A DNA stretch of 64,000 nt, from assembly GCA_947499715.1 (NCBI GenBank), contig CANMPL010000006.1, forward strand, positions 1 through 64,000, written 5' to 3'. How positions within the stretch are numbered: the first letter of the stretch is position 1; each line of letters begins with the position of its first letter. Positions 16,730-25,740 of the stretch are shown here, one piece after another. Made by a program: the position numbers and the translations under genes. The stretch is from an uncultured Paracoccaceae bacterium (GTDB lineage: Bacteria; Pseudomonadota; Alphaproteobacteria; Rhodobacterales; Rhodobacteraceae). The notes below the pieces were generated by a model. That model did no database searches, was not told the origin of the DNA, and worked only from the letters and a program-made list of their open reading frames with translations.

Positions 16730-17835
16730 GCTGCCCACGTATTGAAATTGATTTGCGCAAGATACGGCATAACACGCGGACGATTGTCGCGCGATTGAAG
16801 GGGCGTGGCATCCGTGTGAGTGCAGTGACCAAGGCCGTCTGCGGGAACCCGGCGATCGCGCGCGCTATGCTCGTCGGCGGGGCCGCGGGTCTGGCTGAGG
16901 CGCGCTTGAGCAATGCAACGCGCCTACGCGCGGCAGGGATCACATGTCCGATCACATTGATCCGAACGCCGATGCTAAGCCAGGTCGGTGACGTCGTGAG
17001 CGTCTGTGAGACAAGCTACAACACAGAGCTATCTGTGATTGCAGCGCTGGCCGCAGCGGCACTCCGGCAAAATACGGTTCACGGGATTATCTTGATGGTC
17101 GAGATGGGTGATCGGCGCGAAGGGATCATGCCTCGGGACGTTGGCAACATGGCGCAGCGCGTAGTTGGGATGCCCGGCGTTGCGCTAAAAGGCATCGGTG
17201 CCAACTTCGCTTGTTTGAGCGGCATCGCCCCGACAGAGGCAAAGATGCGGGCCTTGTCTGTCCTTGCGAACGATGTCGAGGGCCGGTGTGGCCCCTTCAT
17301 AGAGACAGTTTCCGGTGGCAACTCCGCAAACCTGCCATGGGCGTTCGAGGGGCGGGCCACTGGCAGGATCAACGATCTGCGCCTTGGAGAAGCGATGCTT
17401 CTTGGCGTCGATCCGATCACCGGGGAACAAATTCGTGGATTGTACCAGGACGCATTTACGCTTGTTGCTGAAGTGATCGAGACCGACGCAAACTCTGCGC
17501 GTTTTGCTGATCCAAAATTGGCAAGGTTACGGCTTGTCCCTGACACGTCAGAAACCAAGCGATTGCTTCTTGCGATTGGGCATCAGGACACCGATGCAGC
17601 GGGGCTATCAATGGCGCCGGGTAATACATTTATTGGCGCAACAAGCGATCATCTTGTCCTCGACACCAAAGATGCGTCGCTCCGCGTTGGGTCAGAAATG
17701 AAGCTTCAGATGAACTATAGCGCTTTGATGCGCGCCATGGCCGCACCCGATATTCAGACAAATCTGCGCTATGACCGCGCCCCGCCAAACGCCCGTGATG
17801 TCGATGGTTCAAGCAAACACCTGGCATCGGTTTGA
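16726..17835 (+). CDS. alanine-racemase-fold PLP enzyme (amino-acid racemase family)
   Basis: A 369-residue enzyme with the alanine racemase N-terminal TIM barrel. The PLP lysine is Lys36 in SAVTKAVCGN, and the barrel has the EMGDRREGIMP and VSGGNSAN segments. VTKxVCG is typical of the ornithine-racemase/YhfX branch rather than Alr proper. GTG 16726 overlaps the DUF1611 stop. Together the two genes suggest metabolism of a D-amino acid, with racemisation and N-acyl modification, but the substrate is not established. No transporter lies in the operon. Confidence 0.82.
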   Translation: MSCPRIEIDLRKIRHNTRTIVARLKGRGIRVSAVTKAVCGNPAIARAMLVGGAAGLAEARLSNATRLRAAGITCPITLIRTPMLSQVGDVVSVCETSYNTELSVIAALAAAALRQNTVHGIILMVEMGDRREGIMPRDVGNMAQRVVGMPGVALKGIGANFACLSGIAPTEAKMRALSVLANDVEGRCGPFIETVSGGNSANLPWAFEGRATGRINDLRLGEAMLLGVDPITGEQIRGLYQDAFTLVAEVIETDANSARFADPKLARLRLVPDTSETKRLLLAIGHQDTDAAGLSMAPGNTFIGATSDHLVLDTKDASLRVGSEMKLQMNYSALMRAMAAPDIQTNLRYDRAPPNARDVDGSSKHLASV

Positions 17836-17883
17836 ACGGTCTTGTTCCCACACGCCCTGACAAAATAATAAGGAGATAACCAC

Positions 17884-18075
17884 TTGGCAAAGCTGACAAA
17901 AACAAACCTGTTCAAAGCGCAAGGTCCCAAAGTGGAAACACCGATAGACAAGACAACCCGTATTGTCCGCAAGATGGTCAAAGAAGAGGCTGAACAGCGA
18001 CAGGCCAAGAATGACCGTCTGCGCAACGCACGTCTTGAACGCGAAGCCAACACGCCGACCAAGCCATCGCGCTAG
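17884..18075 (+). CDS. small conserved hypothetical protein (63 aa)
   Basis: A 63-residue, highly basic helical protein (KTTRIVRKMVKEEAEQRQAKNDRLRNARLEREA) starting at TTG 17884 behind AAGGAGATAACCAC. The strong ribosome binding site and roseobacter-like composition support a real gene. Function unknown; a coiled-coil or nucleic-acid-associated role would fit the composition but is a guess. It lies 48 bases after the racemase gene. Confidence 0.7.
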   Translation: MAKLTKTNLFKAQGPKVETPIDKTTRIVRKMVKEEAEQRQAKNDRLRNARLEREANTPTKPSR

Positions 18076-18179
18076 GGCATAGGTCCGGTTCAATCAAAGC
18101 GGCCTTATCGCGACAACCCACGTTTCGTCCGCGCCTTTCAATCTTGAGGGATGGACCAATACACCGGAAGGAATGACGC

Positions 18180-18461
18180 ATGACGCATGCAGACGAAAGC
18201 GCAACAATAGTTCACTATATCTGTCAGACATATGTCGCACAAAAGCCCGGGCGTGACGGGCAAGCAGGCCTGAAGATTGACAAGCAGCTCAAATATTCAA
18301 CGGCAGCAGAAGCTCAGAATAGGGCGGAGCGGGAAGCCCAATCGGAGGATTGTGCCGGTGCCGATGCCTATATGATCAGTGAAGACCCAAACAGCGGCGA
18401 AGTCGGATCGCCAAGCTTTCTTGTGCGGCTTGGGAGCGTCCCGGAAACTGATGATTTCTAG
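18180..18461 (+). CDS. conserved hypothetical protein (93 aa)
   Basis: A 93-residue soluble protein with no domain I recognise (HYICQTYVAQKPGRDGQAGL, YSTAAEAQNRAEREAQ, SFLVRLGSVPE). ATG 18180 follows GGAAGGA at a spacing of seven. The plausible composition and good start support it as a gene. The IS110 region begins downstream. Confidence 0.7.
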   Translation: MTHADESATIVHYICQTYVAQKPGRDGQAGLKIDKQLKYSTAAEAQNRAEREAQSEDCAGADAYMISEDPNSGEVGSPSFLVRLGSVPETDDF

Positions 18462-18852
18462 AATTGCACTTGTGATAACGTCTCTTCCTTAAGGCGTCCC
18501 ACCACCAAGGGTCGAGTTCATCCGCAGTCTGAACGTAGCTGCGATACGGATCGAGCTTGCGCCACGAATGGCGGCAATTCGGGCTGCGACCGAAACATTT
18601 TGTTGCGGCTGTGCGAATGTTCTCTATCTGCGGTCGTTAATTCAAGGGTGTGTTTTAGTCTCATCGGGCTCATGGTTCTCTCCGAGGTCGGCGATGCCGC
18701 CTCATAATGGCGTCGGGGACTGGTGCCTCAAAACGGTCCGCTGCGAGGTCTCCTGTGTTCAGGCGCATCGACATTAGACGGCGAGGTCATCCGGCCACCG
18801 TCCCGAAGGGGCGTCTTTACACCCGGAAGGGTGTATTCGGGTTTGGGCTATC
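18462..18852. other. non-coding region 3' of IS110 transposase
   Basis: On the transposase strand this is the region downstream of the stop. It contains a perfect seven-pair hairpin with a GGAA loop (18818-18835) and a second CCC-TTCGGG-type stem near 18801-18813. It is likely part of the IS110 element, whose ends lack long inverted repeats and so could not be placed. Confidence 0.45.
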
Positions 18853-19896
18853 TCATGCAGGCAGCTCCTCTTTGGTCCAGGCGAAGGTCGTGCCATCGCG
18901 CCAGATGCGGGTCATGATGACAGCTAACTTTCTGGCCGTGGCAACGATGGCCTTCTTCATTCCCCTTCGCGCGACGAGACGCATGGCCCATGCTTTGAGC
19001 GGCGAGAAGCGCGACACACGTTGGATCAGGATGTTGGCGGCTTCATAAAGCAGTTTACGCATGCCGCCGTCACCGCGTTTTGAGATGCGTCCCGACCAGT
19101 CCGTTTCACCGGATTGGTATCGCCGCGGGGTCAGACCCAAATAGGCGCCGACATCCGTTGCTTTGCGGAACCGAGCAACATCGTCAATTGTCGCGATGAA
19201 GCTGAGGCTGACGATGGGGCCGACGCCGGGAATGCTGGTCAGCCGTCGGGCAAGAGGGGTGTCTTTCGCTAGTTGCTGCACCTTTGCATCGATCGCGGTG
19301 CCTTCAAGACAGACAGTTTCATGCACATTGATCAATGAGGCAAAAATCATTTCCAAGCTTCGGTCTCCCCTGATGGCAGCCCCCAGCTGATCGCGAAAGC
19401 TCTTCCGGCTGTAGCCAGCATTGACCGGTCCAAGCCGGATCCCATAGGCCTTCAAAAGACCTCGGACCTGCCCTTCGATATCCATCCGGATGCGGATCAA
19501 TCGCTCCCGCGCTGACAGTATCAGGCGTAACTGATCGCTCGCCTCGCTCTTGATGTGCACCGCGCCATACCAACCCGTAAGTGCCAGTTGGGCCAGCCCG
19601 ACGGCATCCGATTTATCAGACTTATTCATCCGCGCTGACAGCACTTTGTGAGCGGCCCGCGCATCAATGCAAACCACGGGTGCGCCCTGCTTGACCAGTT
19701 CCCGCGTCAACCAAATCGACAGTGGGCCGGACTCGTGAACGATCTATTCAACTTCACTGACTTCAGCAGCGATCACGCGCACAATCTCATCAGGATCTGT
19801 CACACACGTCCCTTCGAACAGGATCGTGCCTGCAACATCCACAATGCAAACGGCACATTCCTTTTGGGCGACATCCATTCCAACGTAGCATTTCAT
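18853..19896 (-). pseudogene. IS110-family transposase with in-frame stop
   Basis: The minus-strand frame starts at ATG 19896 behind GGAGAACG and reads the DEDD/RuvC-like start (CYVGMDVAQKECAV). A TAG at 19744-19746 interrupts it after about 50 codons, in ...EVSEVE*IVHESGPLSIWL. The remainder is intact to 18853 and includes ARAAHKVLSARMNKSDKSDA, the Transposase_20 region (LTSIPGVGPIVSLSFIATIDD, RRYQSGETDWSGRISKRGDGGMRKLLYEAA) and the C-terminus. A single base change would restore it; otherwise only an N-terminally truncated product from the GTG/ATG codons near 19710 could be made. Confidence 0.88.
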
Positions 19897-20322
19897 AATC
19901 GTTCTCCTCTGGCTTTCGGGGCTCCTTCCATCGACAATAGCGATGCTTGAAACCTCTCAGCCGGATTCGCCGCAGATACGCCATGTCAGCTTTCGGAAAA
20001 GAGGGAACGCCTGGTCACACAGAGATGCCAAGCAGCACCCAACCGCTGCACCGAGCCCAAAATGACCAGTGCTGCTACCTGCTTGAAGATCTGCATTCCA
20101 ATAATTCGGTTTGCCGCTGAAAAAGATGCTTTTGAGCCCATTCTGCTCTTATTTTGCATTGCGTTCGGGATCTGCTTTGATGATCACCGAGGTATGCCAT
20201 CCGTTATGAGTGACTGAAGGAAAAGGCGGAATTTGGCAGCGATTGGTGTGGCCCGACACGTGTCCAATAGTTGCGCATTTTAGCGGCTCCCAAGCATTGC
20301 GGAGTGGCCTTTCGGCCAGCGT
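19897..20322. other. non-coding region upstream of IS110 transposase (possible bridge RNA)
   Basis: About 425 bases upstream of the transposase on its strand, with no gene. In IS110-group elements the long non-coding end next to the recombinase start encodes a bridge RNA, so part of this interval (roughly 19897-20110) may do so here. No structure was demonstrated. The rest is the tail of the shikimate dehydrogenase-like gene's downstream region. Confidence 0.35.
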
Positions 20323-21102
20323 TCACGGCAAAAGAAAGTCCAATTGCACGTCGAGTTGGCGCTGTCCCATCTGATGGCCGGACACCGATGGGACGTTACA
20401 TGATACGGCGGTTTCACAAAGTTGCGTGGGCGTTTCACGGGTGACGACGTCACAGACCAGCGCCGCGGATTTGATGGCTTGATCGGAAAACGGCAGCGCA
20501 TCGGAGCGAGATTTCCCCAGCGTCGTGGCGTTGATCAAGATGGATGCCTGTTTGGGAACTTCCCCGACAGTCACATCAGGCCAAAACTGCGCCAGCAGGC
20601 CCCTGACAGATTGCGCCCGGGCGGGATCGGTTTCGTCAAGGATCACCTCCCCGATGCCCCTTTCACACAACGCATCGACGATGGCGATCCCCGCGCCGCC
20701 ACCTGCCCCGAGGATATGGGCCGCACCATTCTTGATCGGAACGCCTGTCGCGTCGATGGCCGCGCACATCGCCAGACCATCCGTCGCATCCCCGATCAAG
20801 CGCCCGTTTTCGCATCGCACGGTGTTCACAGCGCCAAGCCGCGCCGCGCGCGGGGTGCAGTCATCCATCGCCGCAAAGGCCGCCTGTTTGTGCGGATAGG
20901 TGACCGAGCAGCCGATCATGTTGCCACTGCTGCGCAAAAGATCCCAAAACGTGCTGACAGCTGCGGCGGGAATTTCCACCGGGACCATGACGATGTCTAA
21001 CCCTTTCTTCTTAAACAACAAATTGAACGCCGGCGGGGAGAAAACACCCGACACCGGGTTGCCGATAATCGGGAAAATTTGGGTGGTTCCAGTGATAGGC
21101 AT
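20323..21102 (-). CDS. shikimate/quinate dehydrogenase-like protein
   Basis: A 259-residue AroE-family protein. The N-terminal substrate domain keeps the FSPPAFN serines and the catalytic Lys/Asp pair (VTYPHK and IGDATDG, where AroE usually has DNTDG). The C-terminal NAD(P)-binding domain has a GAGGGAG loop and NATTLGKS, and ends with the conserved Gln (HQMGQRQLDVQLDFLL). It is divergent from the GntR regulator and importer operon. That context favours a catabolic dehydrogenase for a shikimate- or quinate-like compound rather than the biosynthetic AroE. Confidence 0.85.
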   Translation of the reverse strand: MPITGTTQIFPIIGNPVSGVFSPPAFNLLFKKKGLDIVMVPVEIPAAAVSTFWDLLRSSGNMIGCSVTYPHKQAAFAAMDDCTPRAARLGAVNTVRCENGRLIGDATDGLAMCAAIDATGVPIKNGAAHILGAGGGAGIAIVDALCERGIGEVILDETDPARAQSVRGLLAQFWPDVTVGEVPKQASILINATTLGKSRSDALPFSDQAIKSAALVCDVVTRETPTQLCETAVSCNVPSVSGHQMGQRQLDVQLDFLLP

Positions 21103-21141
21103 CTTTGATCTTTCAAAAAACGTGTTGACTCACTATCCAAA

Positions 21142-21157
21142 ATATTCTCAATAATAT
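21142..21157. promoter_or_regulatory. candidate GntR operator in divergent promoter region
   Basis: An AT-rich inverted repeat, ATATT (21142-21146) and AATAT (21153-21157), around CTCAAT, lies between the divergent dehydrogenase and GntR genes. It is a plausible operator by position and symmetry only. Confidence 0.35.
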
Positions 21158-21175
21158 CCAACATTTTTTGAAAAG

Positions 21176-21850
21176 GTGGACAAATTGCTTTTTGGTGGTC
21201 GGAAATCCGAAGACGATACCGTTGTTGAGATGCTCGCCTCTGCGATCCGGCGCGACATCTCTTTTGGGTTGTTGCGCCCTGACCAGAAGCTGAAGCTGAC
21301 GGATTTGCGCCAGTCTTACGGCGGATCAAACCATTCCATGCGCGAGACGCTGCGCATCCTCACCTCTGAAGGTGTGGTTGAAGCGACCAACCAGCGCGGG
21401 TTCCGTGTGACATCGGCGACCGAGGATGATCTGCGGGATATTCTTCTGGTACGGCTGGAAGTTGAAAAGCTTGGTCTCAAACGGTCATTGGAACGGGGCG
21501 ATGTGGCTTGGGAAAGCCGCGTTGTTGCAGCCTTACATGCGGTCAGTCGTGCGGATGCCGTTGTGCAGGAAAACCCCGATGATGTGACGGCGCTGGAGTG
21601 GGACGAAGCCTGTCGCGACCTCAGCATGGCGCTGATTTCCGCCAGTGGATCGCCACGTCTGACAGACATGGCCGGGCAGTTTTACGGCCAGTCGCGGCGC
21701 TTTCGGTTGGCGCTTTTGCGAGAGGGCCGCATTGATTTTGCAGCCCGCGCGACCCGCCGGACACAGTTGCAAGAGGCGATATTTGCGCGCGAGGAGACGC
21801 GCGCAATGCGCCTTCTAGAAGAAGAAATCGGGGCCGACTTGGGCGCCTGA
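21176..21850 (+). CDS. GntR-family (FCD) transcriptional regulator
   Basis: A 224-residue FadR-subfamily regulator. The winged helix-turn-helix is at about residues 15-75 (LASAIRRDISFGLLRPDQKL ... MRETLRILTSEGVVEATNQRGFRV), followed by an all-helical FCD ligand domain. The start is GTG 21176; TTG 21185 is possible. It is divergent from the shikimate dehydrogenase-like gene and 34 bases upstream of the solute-binding protein, so it probably controls both by sensing the imported compound. Confidence 0.88.
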   Translation: MDKLLFGGRKSEDDTVVEMLASAIRRDISFGLLRPDQKLKLTDLRQSYGGSNHSMRETLRILTSEGVVEATNQRGFRVTSATEDDLRDILLVRLEVEKLGLKRSLERGDVAWESRVVAALHAVSRADAVVQENPDDVTALEWDEACRDLSMALISASGSPRLTDMAGQFYGQSRRFRLALLREGRIDFAARATRRTQLQEAIFAREETRAMRLLEEEIGADLGA

Positions 21851-21883
21851 AAATCTCGAAAACGATCATTTAGGGAGGAAACA

Positions 21884-22903
21884 ATGGTCACTTTTAACAG
21901 ACGTCAGACAATGGGTTTGATCGGTGCCGCGGCGGCCACAGGCCTTGCGTCACCAGCGATTGCACAGAACAAAAAGATCGTCGTGGGCGCACTGCGCTTC
22001 ACGTCACATTCTGCAAGCTTCATCGCCGCAGAACGCGCCTACTTCGCTGACGCGGGCCTTGATGTCGAACTGCGCTTTTTCCAGGCGGCCCAGCCGATGG
22101 CGGTCGCGATTGCGTCCGGCGATGTCGATTATGCCGTCACGGCGATTTCGGGCGGTTTGATCTCTCTTGCCGACAAGGGCGCGATCAAGGTCATCGGTGG
22201 CGCGCTTAGCGAAGAGCCGGGCATTGACGGTCAGAAGATCCTTGCCTCTGACGCGGCGTTTCAGGCCGGGCTTACGTCGCCTGCAGGGCTGGACGGAAAA
22301 ACCTTTGGCATCTCAACCGCCGGATCATCGTTCCACTATATGGGGTCGCGCATCGCGCAGGCTGAGGGCGCAGACGTCTCTTTCACCCCGCTTCAAAAGG
22401 TTGGCGCGATCATTGGCGCACTCAAGTCGGGCCAGATTGATGCGTGGTCGATTGTGCCCCATATTGCCAAGCCGTTGGCGGGCTCTGGCGCGGTGCATAT
22501 CATCGGCAATGTATCCGACTATCTGCCAAATTATCAGGTTACGACTGTGTTCACTTCGGCAAGCAATGCCGACAATGAACGTCAGCAGACTGCTGACTTC
22601 TTGACCGCTTTCAGCCGTGGTGCCACGGACTACAACAGCACCATGATCGACAATGCGGGCGGCCAAGAGGGTGTCGACGAGATGGTCGATCTGATCCACA
22701 AATATGTCTACACGGACCGCGAGCGCGACAAAGCTGCCCCATCAATCATCAACGGCACGATGCGGCTTAATGAAGGTGCGCGCTTGAACACAGCTTCTGT
22801 GCAGGATCAGCTGAGCTGGTTCCAGTCTGAAGGGCTGATCGACGCGGACATTTCGATGGATACTTTTGTCGACACCAGCTTTGTTGAAACCTTCGAAGCC
22901 TAG
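21884..22903 (+). CDS. NMT1/SsuA-type ABC transporter solute-binding protein
   Basis: A 339-residue periplasmic binding protein with an N-terminal export signal containing twin arginines (FNRRQTMGLIGAAAATGLASPAIAQ region), which suggests Tat export. The mature part resembles nitrate/sulfonate/thiamine-precursor binding proteins (AERAYFADAGLDVELRFF, QPMAVAIASGDVDYAV, GLDGKTFGISTAGSS, LKSGQIDAWSIVPH). ATG 21884 follows GGGAGGAAAC. It is the first gene of an importer operon with the ATPase and permease. Ligand unknown; the neighbouring dehydrogenase and flavoprotein hint at a carbon source. Confidence 0.9.
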   Translation: MVTFNRRQTMGLIGAAAATGLASPAIAQNKKIVVGALRFTSHSASFIAAERAYFADAGLDVELRFFQAAQPMAVAIASGDVDYAVTAISGGLISLADKGAIKVIGGALSEEPGIDGQKILASDAAFQAGLTSPAGLDGKTFGISTAGSSFHYMGSRIAQAEGADVSFTPLQKVGAIIGALKSGQIDAWSIVPHIAKPLAGSGAVHIIGNVSDYLPNYQVTTVFTSASNADNERQQTADFLTAFSRGATDYNSTMIDNAGGQEGVDEMVDLIHKYVYTDRERDKAAPSIINGTMRLNEGARLNTASVQDQLSWFQSEGLIDADISMDTFVDTSFVETFEA

Positions 22904-22965
22904 GGCAAATCCTATGACTGGCCGCCAAGGGCGCGGCCAGTCAATCTATCTCTAAGGACATCTTC

Positions 22966-23733
22966 ATGGACATTCGCCTTGATGCGATCAGCCATTCCTA
23001 TGGCGACACTGAAGTCTTGCGCGACATCTCGCTGGACATCCCTAACGGCAAGATCGTTTGTTTTGTCGGGCCGTCAGGCTGCGGCAAATCCACTTTGCTG
23101 CGCCTGATTGGCGGGCTTGAACGCGCGACCAAGGGCCGTGTCTTGCAACTGGGCACCCCACCAGAGGGCTGCCTGAACCCACTGACTTACGTATTTCAGG
23201 ACTTTGCGCTGCTGCCATGGCGGTCGGTTCACGGGAATATATCGCTTGTGCTTGAGGATCATGGGATCAAAGGCGCGCAGGCTGATACGATCATCGCGGA
23301 CGTTCTGGCCCGCACGAAACTGAGTGACTTCAGCAAAGCCCTGCCCCGTCAATTGTCCGGTGGGATGAAACAACGGGTCGCGATTGCGCGCGCGCTTGCT
23401 GTCAAACCGGCCGTGATGCTGATGGACGAACCCCTGTCTGCGCTGGATAGCCAGACGCGCGAATTGCTGATGGACGACCTTGTCGCACTCTGGACGCGCC
23501 AGTCCTTTACCGCGGCCTACGTGACCCACAATTTGGCCGAGGCCGTCCGGTTGGGCCACCGCATTGTCGTCCTCTCGCGCAGGCCTGGCGAGGTCCGCGA
23601 GATTGTCGAAATTGACATGCCATTGGCGGATCGCAGCCATGGAAATACCAAACTAGAACAGACCCAAAAACACCTTTGGGACATGATGCGTGATGAGGCC
23701 CGTGCGGCTGATGAGGAGCTACTAGATGTCTGA
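22966..23733 (+). CDS. ABC transporter ATP-binding protein (SsuB/TauB type)
   Basis: A 255-residue ABC ATPase with Walker A GPSGCGKST, Q-loop FQDFALLPW, signature LSGGMKQR, Walker B VMLMDEPLSALD and H-loop YVTHNLAEA. It belongs to the nitrate/sulfonate/taurine importer class that pairs with NMT1-type binding proteins. Its end overlaps the permease start by eight bases, so the two are co-translated. Confidence 0.95.
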   Translation: MDIRLDAISHSYGDTEVLRDISLDIPNGKIVCFVGPSGCGKSTLLRLIGGLERATKGRVLQLGTPPEGCLNPLTYVFQDFALLPWRSVHGNISLVLEDHGIKGAQADTIIADVLARTKLSDFSKALPRQLSGGMKQRVAIARALAVKPAVMLMDEPLSALDSQTRELLMDDLVALWTRQSFTAAYVTHNLAEAVRLGHRIVVLSRRPGEVREIVEIDMPLADRSHGNTKLEQTQKHLWDMMRDEARAADEELLDV

Positions 23734-24535
23734 TGCAACGGCCCCAACCCAGCCGATTGAAGTCCGGTTTCGCGGCGGCGGCTTTGCCCCTAAGGCGCGC
23801 CGTTGGGTCGGCCTGTTTGTCTTTGTTTTTCTGATCGGAATTACAGAAATCGGCACCCGGCAAGGATGGATATCGTCCCTGACCCTGCCCAAACCATCCG
23901 ACGTTTTGGCCACGTTCGGAGAGCTCTGGGAAAGCGGGCTGTTGTTCAAACATCTCATCCCGTCGCTCAGCCGACTGGCAGTCGGTGCCGCCATCGGGGC
24001 CTCAATCGGCATCGCCGTCGGCATCATGATCGGGCTGTTTTCCTATGTCCGCGCGGGCATGGTGCCACTTGTCGCGGCCATCTTCCCGATCCCCAAAATT
24101 GCGCTTTTGCCGCTGTTCGTTATTTGGTTCGGGATTGATGAGGCCAGTAAATACGCGCTGATTGCCTTCGGGACCTTTACGCCCACGGTTGTGGCCACCT
24201 ACGGCGCGGTCGATAACGTGGACCGGTCGCTGATCCGCATGGGGCAAAGCTTTGGCCTGTCGTGGCTGTCCATCGTGCGCAAGATCGTCTTGCCGGGCGC
24301 GATGCCAGGCATTCTGTCGGGGCTACGCATTTCACTCGCCATTGCCATCATTCTGCTGGTTGCAGCCGAGATGCTGGGCGCGGAATACGGCATCGGGGCC
24401 TATATCCTTGAGGCCGGATCGCTCTACGATCTTGAGCGTCTGTTTGCGGGCGTCGTCATTCTGTCACTGCTTGGCGTCATTCTCAGCACGGTCATCGGCT
24501 TTATCGAACGCCGCCTGCTTGGCTGGCGCGCATGA
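23726..24535 (+). CDS. ABC transporter permease (SsuC/TauC type)
   Basis: A 269-residue inner-membrane permease with about six helices and the BPD_transp_1 EAA-like loop region (GQSFGLSWLSIVRKIVLPGAMPGILSGLRIS). The N-terminal 25 residues are cytoplasmic and basic. It overlaps the ATPase upstream and shares ATGA with the flavoprotein gene downstream. It forms the channel of the importer with the binding protein at 21884. Confidence 0.95.
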   Translation: MSDATAPTQPIEVRFRGGGFAPKARRWVGLFVFVFLIGITEIGTRQGWISSLTLPKPSDVLATFGELWESGLLFKHLIPSLSRLAVGAAIGASIGIAVGIMIGLFSYVRAGMVPLVAAIFPIPKIALLPLFVIWFGIDEASKYALIAFGTFTPTVVATYGAVDNVDRSLIRMGQSFGLSWLSIVRKIVLPGAMPGILSGLRISLAIAIILLVAAEMLGAEYGIGAYILEAGSLYDLERLFAGVVILSLLGVILSTVIGFIERRLLGWRA

Positions 24536-25740
24536 GCCGTAAACCCGAATGCGACTATGACGTCGTCGTCGCGGGCGGCGGCGCAGGAGGCGTCGGGGCC
24601 GCATTGGGGGCCGCATTGGACGGCGCGGATGTGCTCTTGGTCGAAAAATATGGCTTTCTGGGCGGCGCTGCGACCACATCAAATGTGCTGGCCTATTGCG
24701 GATTTTTCCAACAGGGCGCGACGCCGATTAAGGCCGTAGGCGGTGTCGCGGACCTTGTGCTGGACGAATTGCGTAGTCTGGGGCTGAACTGCGATCCGTT
24801 CTGCTCTCCCACAACGCTGAACTGGATCATCCTGTTGGAGCCGGAGGCCGTGAAGCTGGCGCTGGACCGCGTTTTGATCAAGGCAGGCGTTGACGTGTTG
24901 CTGCACACCCGTGTGGCGGCTGTCGCCCGCACAGCGGATCGGATTCAATCGGTGACATTGGCGGGGATGGAGGGTCGCAGGCGCGTCGCCGCACAGGCCT
25001 TCGTGGATGCCACAGGGGATGCCAACCTTGCGATGCTGGCCGGATTGGACTGCCGGATCGGCAATGACCGCGGCCATTTGCAGGCAGCCTCTGCCCCCAT
25101 TCGCATAGGAGGCCGGGACAGGACCGTTCCAATCGACCGTGACGCGCTGATTGCGGGGTTTGAGATATACAACCGCACGGGTCGATATCCCTCGGCCCGC
25201 ACTGATGGTGGGATATTCACCGACGTCCCACGCACCGGCGAGATGTGGTGGATGATGTTCGATCACGCGATGCCCGATCTGTCGTCCGAGAGTTTTACCC
25301 ATGCCGAGCAGGCAGCGCGCGGGGCGGCCCATGACTATGTCGAGGTGCTCCGCGCGCATGTGCCTGGGTTTGAACAGGCCTATTTGGCCTCTACAGGCCC
25401 GCAAATCGGCATCCGCGAAAGCCGCCATCCCCCTGCGCGCTATGAATTGACCGCCGAAGACCTGCGGTCTGGCCGCCGGCGCAGTGATGGTGTCGCCAAA
25501 GCGGCCTGGCCGATCGAGGACCATTCCGTCCCCGGTAAACCGGTTTATCATGCGGTCGGTGGCGATGGCTTTGCCGATATCCCGCTGGATTGTCTGCGCG
25601 CCAAGGGCCTCGATAATGTCTTCTACGCCGGACGTCTGATCGGAGCCGATGACATGGCCTATGGCTCTATCCGTGTGATGGGCACCGCCTTTGCCACTGG
25701 CGAAGCCGCAGGCCGCGCCGCCAGCCAGGAAACATCATAG
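24532..25740 (+). CDS. FAD-dependent oxidoreductase
   Basis: A 402-residue flavoprotein of the FAD_oxidored type. It has the dinucleotide-binding motif VVVAGGGAGGVGAALGAALDGADVLLVEK at the N-terminus, a second conserved stretch (FVDATGDANLAMLAGLDC) and a C-terminal FAD loop (NVFYAGRLIGADDMAYGSIRVMGTAFATGEAAGRAA). ATGA coupling to the permease shows it belongs to the importer operon, where it probably oxidises the imported compound or a product of the AroE-like enzyme. Substrate unknown. Confidence 0.88.
   Translation: MSRKPECDYDVVVAGGGAGGVGAALGAALDGADVLLVEKYGFLGGAATTSNVLAYCGFFQQGATPIKAVGGVADLVLDELRSLGLNCDPFCSPTTLNWIILLEPEAVKLALDRVLIKAGVDVLLHTRVAAVARTADRIQSVTLAGMEGRRRVAAQAFVDATGDANLAMLAGLDCRIGNDRGHLQAASAPIRIGGRDRTVPIDRDALIAGFEIYNRTGRYPSARTDGGIFTDVPRTGEMWWMMFDHAMPDLSSESFTHAEQAARGAAHDYVEVLRAHVPGFEQAYLASTGPQIGIRESRHPPARYELTAEDLRSGRRRSDGVAKAAWPIEDHSVPGKPVYHAVGGDGFADIPLDCLRAKGLDNVFYAGRLIGADDMAYGSIRVMGTAFATGEAAGRAASQETS

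Noticed and set aside
24679-25551. 290-codon minus-strand frame opposite the FAD oxidoreductase
   Set aside because: Antisense shadow of a clear flavoprotein coupled to its operon.
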